Shown here piece by piece: positions 34,289 through 42,307 of a stretch of 59,719 bases of DNA. Location: the NCBI RefSeq assembly GCF_026241755.1, contig NZ_JAPJDA010000024.1:1-59719 (forward strand), read 5' to 3'. The first letter of the stretch is position 1. The number at the start of each line of letters is the position of its first letter. Both the position numbers and the translations under genes were made by a program. Source of the DNA: Salinimicrobium profundisediminis (GTDB lineage Bacteria > Bacteroidota > Bacteroidia > Flavobacteriales > Flavobacteriaceae). The notes below the pieces were generated by a model. It saw only the letters and a program-made list of their open reading frames with translations. It had not been told where the DNA came from and made no database searches.

Positions 34289-34933
34289 ATGAAAAATAAG
34301 CTTCACGATTACCGTAAACTCTATCAGAAACATGAGTTACTGGAAGAGGAAATCCCTAAAGATCCCTTTGAATTATTTCATGTTTGGATTAGGGAAATTG
34401 AAACAAACAAAGAAGTTGACGAAGTCAATACAATGAACCTCTCTACCGTTGGGCTGGATGGTTTTCCCATGTCACGCGTAGTGCTTCTTAAGGAATATGA
34501 TGACGAAGGATTTGTGTTCTACACCAACTATGAATCTGAAAAGGGTAGATCTATAGCTAAAAATCCCCGGGTTTGTCTTTCTTTCTTCTGGCCAAAATCT
34601 GAACGACAGGTGATGATAAAAGGGCTGGCTGAAAGAACTTCTGAAGAAGAATCGACTACCTACTTTCATTCGAGGCCACGTGGCAGCCAACTGGGAGCCT
34701 GGGCTTCGCAGCAAAGTTCTGTAATTCCTTCCCGCGAATACCTTCAGAAAAAACTGGAGCTTCTTGAAGAGGAGTTTGATGGAAAAGATATTCCAAAACC
34801 TGTATATTGGGGAGGTTATAAAGTCATACCTTCGGAATTCGAATTTTGGCAGGGCAGGCCAAACCGCCTGCATGACCGTATCTATTACAGTAAGGAGGGA
34901 GAGGCATGGAAAATGGATAGATTAGCACCATAA
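34289..34933 (+). CDS. pdxH: Pyridoxamine 5'-phosphate oxidase
   Basis: Makes pyridoxal 5'-phosphate from pyridoxine or pyridoxamine phosphate with FMN, in the last step of vitamin B6 synthesis and salvage. The 214-residue protein has the FMN-binding SRVVLLKEYDDEGFVFYTNYESEKG region (split here as SRVVLLKEYD and FYTNYESEKG), LSFFWPKSERQV, the SRPRGSQLGAWASQQS stretch and the C-terminal WQGRPNRLHDRIYY. All are at the usual places. It is the first gene of a plus-strand run with sixA, ppk1 and ppx. Confidence 0.97.
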   Translation: MKNKLHDYRKLYQKHELLEEEIPKDPFELFHVWIREIETNKEVDEVNTMNLSTVGLDGFPMSRVVLLKEYDDEGFVFYTNYESEKGRSIAKNPRVCLSFFWPKSERQVMIKGLAERTSEEESTTYFHSRPRGSQLGAWASQQSSVIPSREYLQKKLELLEEEFDGKDIPKPVYWGGYKVIPSEFEFWQGRPNRLHDRIYYSKEGEAWKMDRLAP

Positions 34934-34935
34934 TT

Positions 34936-35421
34936 ATGAAAAAACTGATTCTTGTTAGACATGGTAAATCTTCATGGAAAGAAGATTTACCCGATGCTGA
35001 ACGCACTTTAAAAAAGCGGGCCTTCAAAGATGCCGGCCTGGTTTTGAATGCCTTTTCAGGTTTCCGGGAAAAACCATTGAAGATATGGAGCAGTTATGCA
35101 ACGCGTGCGCTAGATACCGCCAGGATCTTTCAGAAAAGACTGGAGGTTGAAGACAAAGATTTTAAAGTTAAGAAGGAGCTTTATACTTTTGATGCCAAAA
35201 CACTTCTAAACATTATTACTTCATGTGAAGATGATGTGGATTCTCTTATGGTGTTTGGTCATAACCCGGCGATTACGGGGGTTGCAAATCAATTAGGAGA
35301 TCAGCATTTCTCTAATGTGCCCACTACAGGATTATGCGTGATAACATTTGAAGCTGAAAAATGGCAGGAGATAAAAGACGGGCAAACAATTTTATACCTG
35401 TTCCCAAAGAATTTAAGATAA
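34936..35421 (+). CDS. sixA: SixA-type phosphohistidine phosphatase
   Basis: A 161-residue histidine phosphatase of the SixA branch. LVRHGKSSW supplies the catalytic RHG and FGHNPAIT the second His; SSYATRALDTARIF is also conserved. In E. coli SixA dephosphorylates phosphohistidine on signalling or PTS proteins. It lies 2 bases after pdxH and its stop is directly followed by the ppk1 ATG. Since PPK1 works through phosphohistidine, a functional link is attractive but unproven. Confidence 0.9.
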   Translation: MKKLILVRHGKSSWKEDLPDAERTLKKRAFKDAGLVLNAFSGFREKPLKIWSSYATRALDTARIFQKRLEVEDKDFKVKKELYTFDAKTLLNIITSCEDDVDSLMVFGHNPAITGVANQLGDQHFSNVPTTGLCVITFEAEKWQEIKDGQTILYLFPKNLR

Positions 35422-37530
35422 ATGGAAGAAAATCAGTACATCAACAGGGAGTTGAGTTGGTTGCAGTTTAATGCAAGGGTGTTGCAGGAAGCTGCAGACA
35501 AAACAGTGCCATTGATTGAGAGGCTGAGATTTCTTGGAATCTTTTCAAATAACCTCGATGAGTTCTTTAAGGTACGGTATGCTACAATTAAACGGATTGA
35601 TCTCGCCGGAAAAGGCGGAAAGAATGTTTTGGGAGGAATAAAAGCCAACCAGCTTCTTGAAGAGATCACCGAAATTGTAATTGAGCAGCAAAGCCAGAGT
35701 TTAAAGATCCTGGATGCCATTCAGAATAAGCTGAAAGATCACAATATCTTTATTATAAACGAGAAGCAGGTTGCTAAACCTCAACAGGCTTTTCTTAAAA
35801 ATTTCTTCCTTCAAAAGGTGAGTCCTGCCCTGGTAACCATCATCCTGAACGATCTTGATGAATTACCACGGTTAAAGGATAGCGCGGCATACCTTGCCGT
35901 AAAGATGACCATGAAAGATCCCGTTCCAAAAAGGGCAAATTCGGACGTGCTTCCAAATCAGGCGAAAGAGAAGAAATATGTACTTATAGAAATACCCCGG
36001 AGTATAGAACGCTTTGTTGTGCTCCCAAAAGATGGAGACAGGCAGTACATTATTCTGCTCGATGATCTTATCCGCTATCATTTGCATTCCATTTTCAACA
36101 TTTTCGAATATGAGAGTGTCACTGCTCATATGATCAAAATTACCCGCGATGCAGAACTTGATATTGACAGTGATCTTAGTAAATCCTTTATTGAAAAAAT
36201 TTCGGAAAGTGTAAAAGACCGTATTGAAGGGGAGCCGGTGAGATTTGTGTACGACATGAATATTGATCAGGACACCCTTCAGTATCTTATGAGTAAGATG
36301 GGTATTGATGCGACCGACAGTATTATACCCGGCGGGCGTTACCACAACAGGCGTGATTACATGAATTTTCCCAGCCTGGGGGGAGAAGAGCTGCAGTATA
36401 AACCGTATGAACCCCTGCCAATTCCGGGGTTGATCTTACAGGGTAGCTTGTTTAAAGAGATCGCAAAAAAGGATTTCTTGTTGCACACTCCTTACCAGTC
36501 TTTTTCCTATACCGTAAAGTTCCTGAGGGAAGCAGCACTTGATCCGGCAGTAAAATCAATCAAGATCACCATTTATCGCCTGGCTAAGATCTCTCACATA
36601 GCAAGTTCATTGGTCAATGCGGTCAAAAATGGGAAAAAAGTAACTGTACAAATCGAACTTAGAGCGAGATTTGATGAAGTGGCCAACATTAAATATGCCG
36701 AGCAACTACAGCAGGAAGGTATCAACCTCATTTTTGGGGTTAAAGGTCTTAAAGTGCATTCTAAAGGATGTGTTATAGAGAGACTTGAAAATGAGAAAAT
36801 GATGCGCTACGGCTTTATAAGCACCGGAAACCTGAATGAATCTACTGCGCGGGTATATTCCGATCTCACACTTTTTACAAGTAATCAAAGCATACTCAAA
36901 GAAGTCAATAAGGTGTTCGACTTTTTTGAGGTAAATTACAAGGTGAGCCGGTACAAACATTTACTGGTCTCGCCACATTATACCCGTAGTGGTCTTGTTA
37001 AGTTAATTCAGACAGAAATTGACAACGCCAAAGAAGGAAAACCATCGGGAATCAGGTTAAAATTAAATAGTTTATCTGATTATTCTCTTATTGATAAGTT
37101 ATATGAAGCCAGCAGGGCAGGGGTGAAAATGAAACTTATTGTACGTGGGATCTGTTGTCTCGTGCCCGGCGTAGAAGGGATGAGTGAGAATATTAAGGTG
37201 ATTAGCATTGTAGATAAATACCTGGAGCACCCAAGGATCTATATTTTTGAAAACGAAGGAAATCCGAAAGTGTATATATCATCGGCAGACTGGATGACGC
37301 GGAATATGGATTACAGGGTTGAAATAAGCTGCCCTATTTATGATAAGACTATTCAAAAAGAGTTAATAGAAACTTTTGAAATTTGCTGGAGCGATAATGT
37401 CAAGGCCAGGGTGATTTCTATTAAGCAGGATAATGCTTACCGGCGCAATAACAAGCCGGCCCTAAGGTCGCAATTTGCATTATATGATTATTATTTAAAA
37501 AAACTGGAAACCGAAAAAGAGAAAGTTTGA
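35422..37530 (+). CDS. ppk1: Polyphosphate kinase 1
   Basis: Reversibly polymerises the terminal phosphate of ATP into polyphosphate. The 702-residue protein starts with the N domain (NRELSWLQFNARVLQEA, NNLDEFFKVRYATIKR). The two phospholipase D-like C domains carry the catalytic histidines in GLKVHSKGCVIER and in YLEHPRIYIFEN, the former being the autophosphorylated site. FISTGNLNES and SSADWMTRNMDYRVE fit the family. It has no gap to sixA, and ppx begins inside its stop, so all three are likely coupled. Confidence 0.96.
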   Translation: MEENQYINRELSWLQFNARVLQEAADKTVPLIERLRFLGIFSNNLDEFFKVRYATIKRIDLAGKGGKNVLGGIKANQLLEEITEIVIEQQSQSLKILDAIQNKLKDHNIFIINEKQVAKPQQAFLKNFFLQKVSPALVTIILNDLDELPRLKDSAAYLAVKMTMKDPVPKRANSDVLPNQAKEKKYVLIEIPRSIERFVVLPKDGDRQYIILLDDLIRYHLHSIFNIFEYESVTAHMIKITRDAELDIDSDLSKSFIEKISESVKDRIEGEPVRFVYDMNIDQDTLQYLMSKMGIDATDSIIPGGRYHNRRDYMNFPSLGGEELQYKPYEPLPIPGLILQGSLFKEIAKKDFLLHTPYQSFSYTVKFLREAALDPAVKSIKITIYRLAKISHIASSLVNAVKNGKKVTVQIELRARFDEVANIKYAEQLQQEGINLIFGVKGLKVHSKGCVIERLENEKMMRYGFISTGNLNESTARVYSDLTLFTSNQSILKEVNKVFDFFEVNYKVSRYKHLLVSPHYTRSGLVKLIQTEIDNAKEGKPSGIRLKLNSLSDYSLIDKLYEASRAGVKMKLIVRGICCLVPGVEGMSENIKVISIVDKYLEHPRIYIFENEGNPKVYISSADWMTRNMDYRVEISCPIYDKTIQKELIETFEICWSDNVKARVISIKQDNAYRRNNKPALRSQFALYDYYLKKLETEKEKV

Positions 37531-38435
37531 TCAACCAAAGAAAGTTTGCAGCCATAGATATTGGATCTAACGCAGTGAGATTGTTAATAATGACAATCAC
37601 CGAGCAGGAGCACAGAGAACCCATCTTCAAGAAAACCTCCCTTGTGCGGGTGCCAATAAGGCTGGGAGCTGATGTGTTTCTTACTAAAAATATTTCCGAA
37701 GAGAATATCAAACGTATGGTTGATACCATGCAGGCTTTCAAATTGTTAATGCAGTCGCATAAAATAGAGAAGTTCAAGGCCTGTGCCACCTCGGCCATGC
37801 GGGAATCTGAGAATGGGGAAGAAGTGGCGCAGCTTATTCTGGAAAAAACCGGAGTAGAGATCAATATTATAGATGGTAGCGATGAAGCTGCGATCATTGC
37901 CGCGACCGATCTTCATGCGCTCATCCAGACAGATAAAACCTACCTGTATGTTGATGTAGGAGGTGGGAGTACCGAATTTACGCTTTATTCAAAAGGAAAG
38001 ACCGTTGCTTCCCGTTCATTCAAACTGGGAACAGTAAGATTACTTGAAAACATGGTTTCGCAGGAAGTATGGGATGAGGTAGAAGAGTGGATCAAGAAGA
38101 TTACCCGTAACTACACAAAGATCGATCTTATAGGCTCAGGTGGAAACATCAACAATATCTTTAAAAGTAGCGGTAAAGCCAATGGGAAACCTCTTAGTTT
38201 TTTATATCTGAGCTCTTATTATCAACTTTTGCAATCTTTTACCTACGAAGAACGCATCACCGAGCTTAACCTGAATCAGGATAGGGCAGATGTGATAGTG
38301 CCGGCTGCAAAAATATATCTCTCGGCTATGAAATGGACACGCGCCCGAAGGATCTATGTGCCTAAAATAGGACTTTCAGATGGGATTATTAAATCTCTGT
38401 ACCAGGAGGCGCTGGAAGAGGCTAACCGTGCATAG
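37527..38435 (+). CDS. ppx: Exopolyphosphatase / GppA-type phosphatase
   Basis: An actin-like-fold phosphatase that removes terminal phosphates from polyphosphate or pppGpp. The 302-residue protein has AAIDIGSNAVRLLIM and VDVGGGSTEFTLYSKG, the two phosphate loops. The start must be TTG at 37527, overlapping the ppk1 stop (TTGA); the next in-frame ATG lies inside the first phosphate loop. It is shorter than E. coli Ppx (about 513), lacking the C-terminal domain, as in Ppx1-type proteins. Its last 14 bases overlap the convergent miaE gene. Confidence 0.92.
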   Translation: MINQRKFAAIDIGSNAVRLLIMTITEQEHREPIFKKTSLVRVPIRLGADVFLTKNISEENIKRMVDTMQAFKLLMQSHKIEKFKACATSAMRESENGEEVAQLILEKTGVEINIIDGSDEAAIIAATDLHALIQTDKTYLYVDVGGGSTEFTLYSKGKTVASRSFKLGTVRLLENMVSQEVWDEVEEWIKKITRNYTKIDLIGSGGNINNIFKSSGKANGKPLSFLYLSSYYQLLQSFTYEERITELNLNQDRADVIVPAAKIYLSAMKWTRARRIYVPKIGLSDGIIKSLYQEALEEANRA

Positions 38436-39003
38436 TTTCCTTTTTGCCAAGCTCTTTCATGATTTCGGCCTCAAATTCAAGCAGATTTTGCCATTTTTGG
38501 TCCACTTCTTTGCGGTCTCCATATTTCCGGGCAAAATTGAGAAACATCGTGTAATGATTGGCTTCACTTACCATTAAGCTGCGGTAGAACTCCGCCAGTT
38601 CTTTGTCTTCAAGATTTTCTGAAAGTAATCTAAAGCGTTCACAGCTGCGCGCTTCAATTAATGCGGCGTAAAGTAGACGGTGCGTAAGGTTTGTAAGTCG
38701 GCTTCCGCCCTTAGGGAAGAAGGTTAGCAGCTTTAACACGTATTCATCTTTTCTGTCTCTGCCCAAGGTTAGCCCCCGTTCCAGGATACGATCGTGAACC
38801 ATTTTAAAATGGCCCATTTCCTCTCTCGCCAAAGCAGTCATAGCCGTGACAAGTTCTGAATATTCCGGGTGGGTAACAATAAGGGAGATGGCCGTTGAGG
38901 CTGCTTTTTGCTCACAGTAAGCATGATCTGTAAGGATCTCCTCAATATTCTTTTCAACAATATTGACCCATCGTGGGTCTGTGGGTAATTTTAGACCTAA
39001 CAT
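38422..39003 (-). CDS. miaE: tRNA-(ms2io6A)-hydroxylase
   Basis: A 193-residue ferritin-like di-iron hydroxylase acting on the modified adenosine at position 37 of tRNAs. The metal ligands are in the helices with EEMGHFKMVHDRI, EARSCERFRLL and SEANHYTMFLNFA (ExxH pairs). DPRWVNIVEKNIEEILTDHAYCEQKAAS (split as DPRWVNIVEKN and DHAYCEQKAAS) is the usual start. Its ATG overlaps the dnaX stop by one base (TAATG), so it is translationally coupled to dnaX. It overlaps the 3' end of ppx on the other strand. Confidence 0.93.
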   Translation of the reverse strand: MLGLKLPTDPRWVNIVEKNIEEILTDHAYCEQKAASTAISLIVTHPEYSELVTAMTALAREEMGHFKMVHDRILERGLTLGRDRKDEYVLKLLTFFPKGGSRLTNLTHRLLYAALIEARSCERFRLLSENLEDKELAEFYRSLMVSEANHYTMFLNFARKYGDRKEVDQKWQNLLEFEAEIMKELGKKETMHG

Positions 39004-40892
39004 TATATATCTAAATCAAATGTGGAACGTAATTTTTCGATAAGCGGGTTTTTCTCCCTTAGTTTCTCGAATTTTTCAATGGGCGTAAAAGCAAATTTCT
39101 TTTCAGCTTTTTCATTTACGGTAACCTTCAGTTGAATGTGGGTATTCTGAAGCTTTTCCTTCAAAAAGCCCATTAAATGATACTGCACTTTCTCCAGCTC
39201 AAGTTTCATGGTCTCGTTGGGAAGTTCAACACAAATATTCTTGCCCATCAAAGCAGGGGTGTCTGTTTGCATGATCGAAGCCAGGATCTTTTCCCCTTTA
39301 TCGTTCTGCTCTTCGCTAAATTCCTGCCAGGCCGCCTGCATTTGTTCTTCTGTGAATTTGCCATTTTTGACAACCTCCTCTTCAGTTTTAGCCTCCCGCT
39401 TTTGAGCTTCCAGTTCTTTTTTCTTCTGAATACTCTTTAAAGAAAGCCCCGACACCTTTTTTGCAGCAGGTTGTTCAGCTGTAGCTGTTTTTTCTTCGGA
39501 ATCTTTTACGGCTGTTTCTGCGGAAGAAACATCGGGAGAAACGTAGGTTGCAGCAGCATTGCTATGATCAGGTTTTTCTTCGGCTGAAGCTTCAGGTGCA
39601 GGAGTGTCTTCCTTTTTAAGTTCGGGAGTTACGGGAGCACAATCGGCAGCAGCCCCGGCCGGTGCCGGTTTTGGCAGCTGGGCTTCAGTGGGTGCAGCCG
39701 AATCTCCTTTAGCGTATTCGTTATTGACAATTACTTCTTTCTCCTTGGAAGAAAGCTTAAGTGCCGGAGCGGGAATGGGAGCTCCGGTAAAATGGTTTGG
39801 CGGAATTATGTAGCTGCTATCCTTTTTTTTTTCGTCGCTAAAAGTGACTGAGGCTAGTTGCATGAGGCAAAGTTCCACCAGCAGCCGTTGGTTTCGGCTG
39901 CTCTTGTACTGTAAATCACACTGGTTGGCCAGTTCTATGCCCTTCAGAAGAAAAGAGGAAGAAGCTTCCTGAGATTGTTTGTAGTATAAAGCTTTTGTAT
40001 TGTCTCCTACTTCAAGAAGATTTATAGTCTTGGGATCTTTACACACCAAAAGGTCTCTAAAATGTGACGCCAGCCCCGCAATAAAATGATGCCCGTCAAA
40101 GCCGTGGCTCAAGATTTCATTGAATAATAAAAGTAGCTGCGGAATGTCATTTTTGAGAATTAAATCTGTAGCAGAAATATAGGTGTCGTAATCAAGTACA
40201 TTCAGGTTTTCGGTAACTGCCTGCCTGGTGAGGTTTTTACCACTAAAGCTCACTACCCTGTCATAAATAGAAAGCGCATCTCTCATGGCACCATCCGCTT
40301 TTTGGGCAATGATGTGCAGCGCGTCATCATCGGCTTCTACGCCTTCCTGTTCTGCAATGTAACCCAGGTATTCTTTGGCATCTTTTACCGTTATCCTTTT
40401 AAAATCAAATATTTGACAACGGGAAAGAATAGTAGGGATGATCTTATGCTTTTCGGTAGTTGCCAAAATAAAAATGGCGTGCCTTGGCGGCTCTTCAAGC
40501 GTCTTCAGGAAGGCGTTGAAAGCGGCCTGAGACAGCATGTGCACCTCATCAATAATATACACCTTGTACTTGCCAACCTGGGGCGGAATCCGCACCTGGT
40601 CAATCAAATTCCGGATATCGTCTACCGAGTTGTTTGAAGCGGCATCGAGTTCAAAGATATTGAAAGCAAAATCTTCATTGGGATCCTGGTTCCCGTCCTG
40701 GTTGATCTTTTTGGCAAGAATACGGGCGCAGGTGGTTTTCCCCACCCCACGCGGACCGGTAAAAAGAAGTGCCTGTGCCAGGTGATTATGTTCAATGGCG
40801 TTGAGTAGCGTGTTGGTAATAGCCTGCTGGCCCACAACATCTTTAAAGGTTTGAGGACGGTATTTTCTGGCCGAGACTACAAAGTGTTCCAT
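39003..40892 (-). CDS. dnaX: DNA polymerase III subunit gamma/tau
   Basis: The 629-residue clamp-loader ATPase. Walker A is GPRGVGKTT at 45-53, Walker B is VYIIDEVHML, and the sensor 1 SRC is in ILSRCQIFDF. The four zinc cysteines found in E. coli are absent: the segment after CARILAKKINQ has no cysteines. Residues about 370-500 are an Ala/Pro/Glu-rich linker and about 510-629 the tau-specific domain. An A10 run at 39832-39823 in codons 354-357 offers a -1 slip that would end the protein at 358 residues, a gamma-like product. Promoter upstream at 40911-40918; miaE follows. Confidence 0.96.
   Translation of the reverse strand: MEHFVVSARKYRPQTFKDVVGQQAITNTLLNAIEHNHLAQALLFTGPRGVGKTTCARILAKKINQDGNQDPNEDFAFNIFELDAASNNSVDDIRNLIDQVRIPPQVGKYKVYIIDEVHMLSQAAFNAFLKTLEEPPRHAIFILATTEKHKIIPTILSRCQIFDFKRITVKDAKEYLGYIAEQEGVEADDDALHIIAQKADGAMRDALSIYDRVVSFSGKNLTRQAVTENLNVLDYDTYISATDLILKNDIPQLLLLFNEILSHGFDGHHFIAGLASHFRDLLVCKDPKTINLLEVGDNTKALYYKQSQEASSSFLLKGIELANQCDLQYKSSRNQRLLVELCLMQLASVTFSDEKKKDSSYIIPPNHFTGAPIPAPALKLSSKEKEVIVNNEYAKGDSAAPTEAQLPKPAPAGAAADCAPVTPELKKEDTPAPEASAEEKPDHSNAAATYVSPDVSSAETAVKDSEEKTATAEQPAAKKVSGLSLKSIQKKKELEAQKREAKTEEEVVKNGKFTEEQMQAAWQEFSEEQNDKGEKILASIMQTDTPALMGKNICVELPNETMKLELEKVQYHLMGFLKEKLQNTHIQLKVTVNEKAEKKFAFTPIEKFEKLREKNPLIEKLRSTFDLDI
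39820..39833 (-). other. Candidate programmed -1 frameshift / slippage site in dnaX
   Basis: The minus strand reads GAA AAA AAA AAG GAT AGC (codons 354-359, ten A). The final A AAA AAG is the same heptamer, in the same register, as the E. coli dnaX slippery site. After a -1 shift the next codons are GGA TAG, so the product stops one codon later. It sits right after ATPase domain III. No clear downstream stem is seen. Confidence 0.6.
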
Positions 40893-40910
40893 TGAAATGT
40901 TTTAGATGCA

Positions 40911-40918
40911 CAAATATA
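40911..40918 (-). promoter_or_regulatory. Bacteroidota -7 box for dnaX-miaE
   Basis: CAAATATA on the plus strand reads TATATTTG on the minus strand, an exact match, 18 bases before the dnaX ATG. Confidence 0.5.
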
Positions 40919-41031
40919 AAAATACAAAACCGAAGCCGGGAATTATCACCGGGTTTTTATCCACAATTACCTGTTTACTTGCTTAAGTGAACCCCGGGAT
41001 TTCATACCTCTCAAAAATGGCATTATAAGTG

Positions 41032-41039
41032 TATATTTG
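41032..41039 (+). promoter_or_regulatory. -7 box for rnpB
   Basis: TATATTTG ends 4 bases before the start of the P1 helix of RNase P RNA, the right distance for the -7 element. A copy of CAAAAATGGCA (41012-41022) lies just upstream. Confidence 0.65.
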
Positions 41040-41043
41040 CAGC

Positions 41044-41380
41044 AAGCAGACCGCCTTATCGCTGCCCCAACTTCAATAATACTGAAATGGGGTGGAGGAA
41101 AGTCCGGACACCACAGGGCAGCATAGTGGGTAACGCCCATCACCTTCTTTGGAAGGGAGGACCAGTGCAACAGAAAGGATGTACAGATAATGCTGTAGTG
41201 AAATCAGGTAAACTCTATGCGGTGCAATGCCATGTATACCGGCTGTTAAGAATTGCCCGTTCGTTGCCGGAGGGTAGGCAGCTAAAGGCTTTTGGTAACA
41301 AAAGCTTCAGATAAATGATAAGGGCTTCATCCCGATAGCTATCGGGGTTGGAGTACAGAATCCGGCTTACAGGTCTGCTT
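41044..41380 (+). ncRNA. rnpB: RNase P RNA (bacterial type A)
   Basis: The RNA subunit that matures tRNA 5' ends. Landmarks: P1 arms AAGCAGACC (41044-41052) and GGTCTGCTT (41372-41380); the 5' core GAGGAAAGTCCGGACACCAC (41094-41113); ACAGAAAGGAT in the middle; and the 3' core ACAGAATCCGGCTTAC (41355-41370). P4 is formed by these two core segments. A T run after P1 (41379 on) ends it. A perfect 16-base palindrome CCCGATAGCTATCGGG (41331-41346) forms a stem before the 3' core. The 3' end overlaps the stop region of a convergent protein gene. Confidence 0.96.
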
Positions 41381-41765
41381 TTTTATTTTTTTCAGCAATA
41401 AGATTATTTACCCATTTTAAAGCAGATTCGAGATCACGAAAAATTTCATAAGGGATCTTGGAAAATTGTTTTTCAAAGGTGGCAGATTTAAAAGCTGATT
41501 CCTTTTTGCAAATTATCCCAACTCCTGCAAGATTCTTCTCTTTGTGCAGATTGAGGTTAACTGTGGGGTTAACATTGTAGTCATTAATCCGGTTGGCAAG
41601 ATAAACATAGTATTTTCCGTTGTAGAAACTTGAACAAGCTTCAACAAGATCGGTCATTTTCTTGCCTTCCAAAACCTGTCCTTCCCTGGGTTGGGAAAAA
41701 ACATAGTTCGGATAGAATTGGAGTACGGTGAATTCCAACTCAACTATTTTAAGAGGTAAACACAT
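41367..41765 (-). CDS. Small conserved protein of unknown function (STAS/SpoIIAA-like), last gene of the rsmD operon
   Basis: A 132-residue protein beginning MCLPLKIVELEFTVLQFYPN. The pattern of ILE-strands, ACSSFYNGKYYVYLANR and a C-terminal helix FRDLESALKWVNNLI is reminiscent of the SpoIIAA-like fold, but I cannot place it firmly. There is no signal peptide or membrane segment. It starts 8 bases after the rsmD stop. Its last four codons and stop (41367-41380) lie opposite the 3' P1 arm of rnpB, so the two transcripts overlap. Confidence 0.7.
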   Translation of the reverse strand: MCLPLKIVELEFTVLQFYPNYVFSQPREGQVLEGKKMTDLVEACSSFYNGKYYVYLANRINDYNVNPTVNLNLHKEKNLAGVGIICKKESAFKSATFEKQFSKIPYEIFRDLESALKWVNNLIAEKNKKADL

Positions 41766-41773
41766 CTTCTAAT

Positions 41774-42307
41774 TTAAGAAAAAAAACTAAAAACCGAATT
41801 ACCGTATTTTCTTACATTTTGAAAATGTTCTATATGGGAAAGATCTATTCTTTTACTATGCTCAATGATGAGGGAGCCGCCTTCTTCCAGAAGCCCTCTT
41901 GAAAATGTTGTTTCTGCAATTTGTTGTAGAACGTCAGCCTCAAAATCGTAAGGCGGATCGGCAAAAATGATGTTCGCAGTTTCGGTGGTAGCTTTTAAAA
42001 ATTTGAAGACATCACTTTTTACAGTTCTAACGGGTAAATCGAGCTCTTCAGATTTCTTGTTGATGAACTTTACACATTCAAAATGGGCATCAACTGCAAT
42101 GATCTCTACTGCACCGCGCGAGCCAAACTCGTAAGTAATGTTCCCGGTGCCACTAAAAAGGTCGATCACTTTTAAAGCCGAAAAATGGTATTGGTTGTTC
42201 AGGATATTGAAAAGCGCTTCCTTGGCAAAATCTGTAGTAGGTCTTACCGGAAGTTTTTTTGGAGCGATGATCTTTTTCCCTTTATGTATTCCTGAAACTA
42301 TTCTCAT
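41774..42307 (-). CDS. rsmD: 16S rRNA (guanine(966)-N2)-methyltransferase
   Basis: Methylates G966 of 16S rRNA in the small subunit. The 177-residue protein starts RIVSGIHKGKKI, has the SAM-binding VIDLFSGTGNITYEFGSRGA region and catalytic DPPY in IFADPPYDF, with RPTTDFAKEALFNIL as the family signature. Its ATG overlaps the stop of the DUF3822 gene by 4 bases (ATGA). It is the third gene of a minus-strand operon starting at 43768. Confidence 0.95.
   Translation of the reverse strand: MRIVSGIHKGKKIIAPKKLPVRPTTDFAKEALFNILNNQYHFSALKVIDLFSGTGNITYEFGSRGAVEIIAVDAHFECVKFINKKSEELDLPVRTVKSDVFKFLKATTETANIIFADPPYDFEADVLQQIAETTFSRGLLEEGGSLIIEHSKRIDLSHIEHFQNVRKYGNSVFSFFS

Noticed and set aside
34142-34333. 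63-codon minus-strand frame before pdxH
   Set aside because: It overlaps the pdxH start and the intergenic hairpin, with no conserved features.
41087-41314. Open frames on both strands inside rnpB
   Set aside because: The sequence is fully explained by RNase P RNA.
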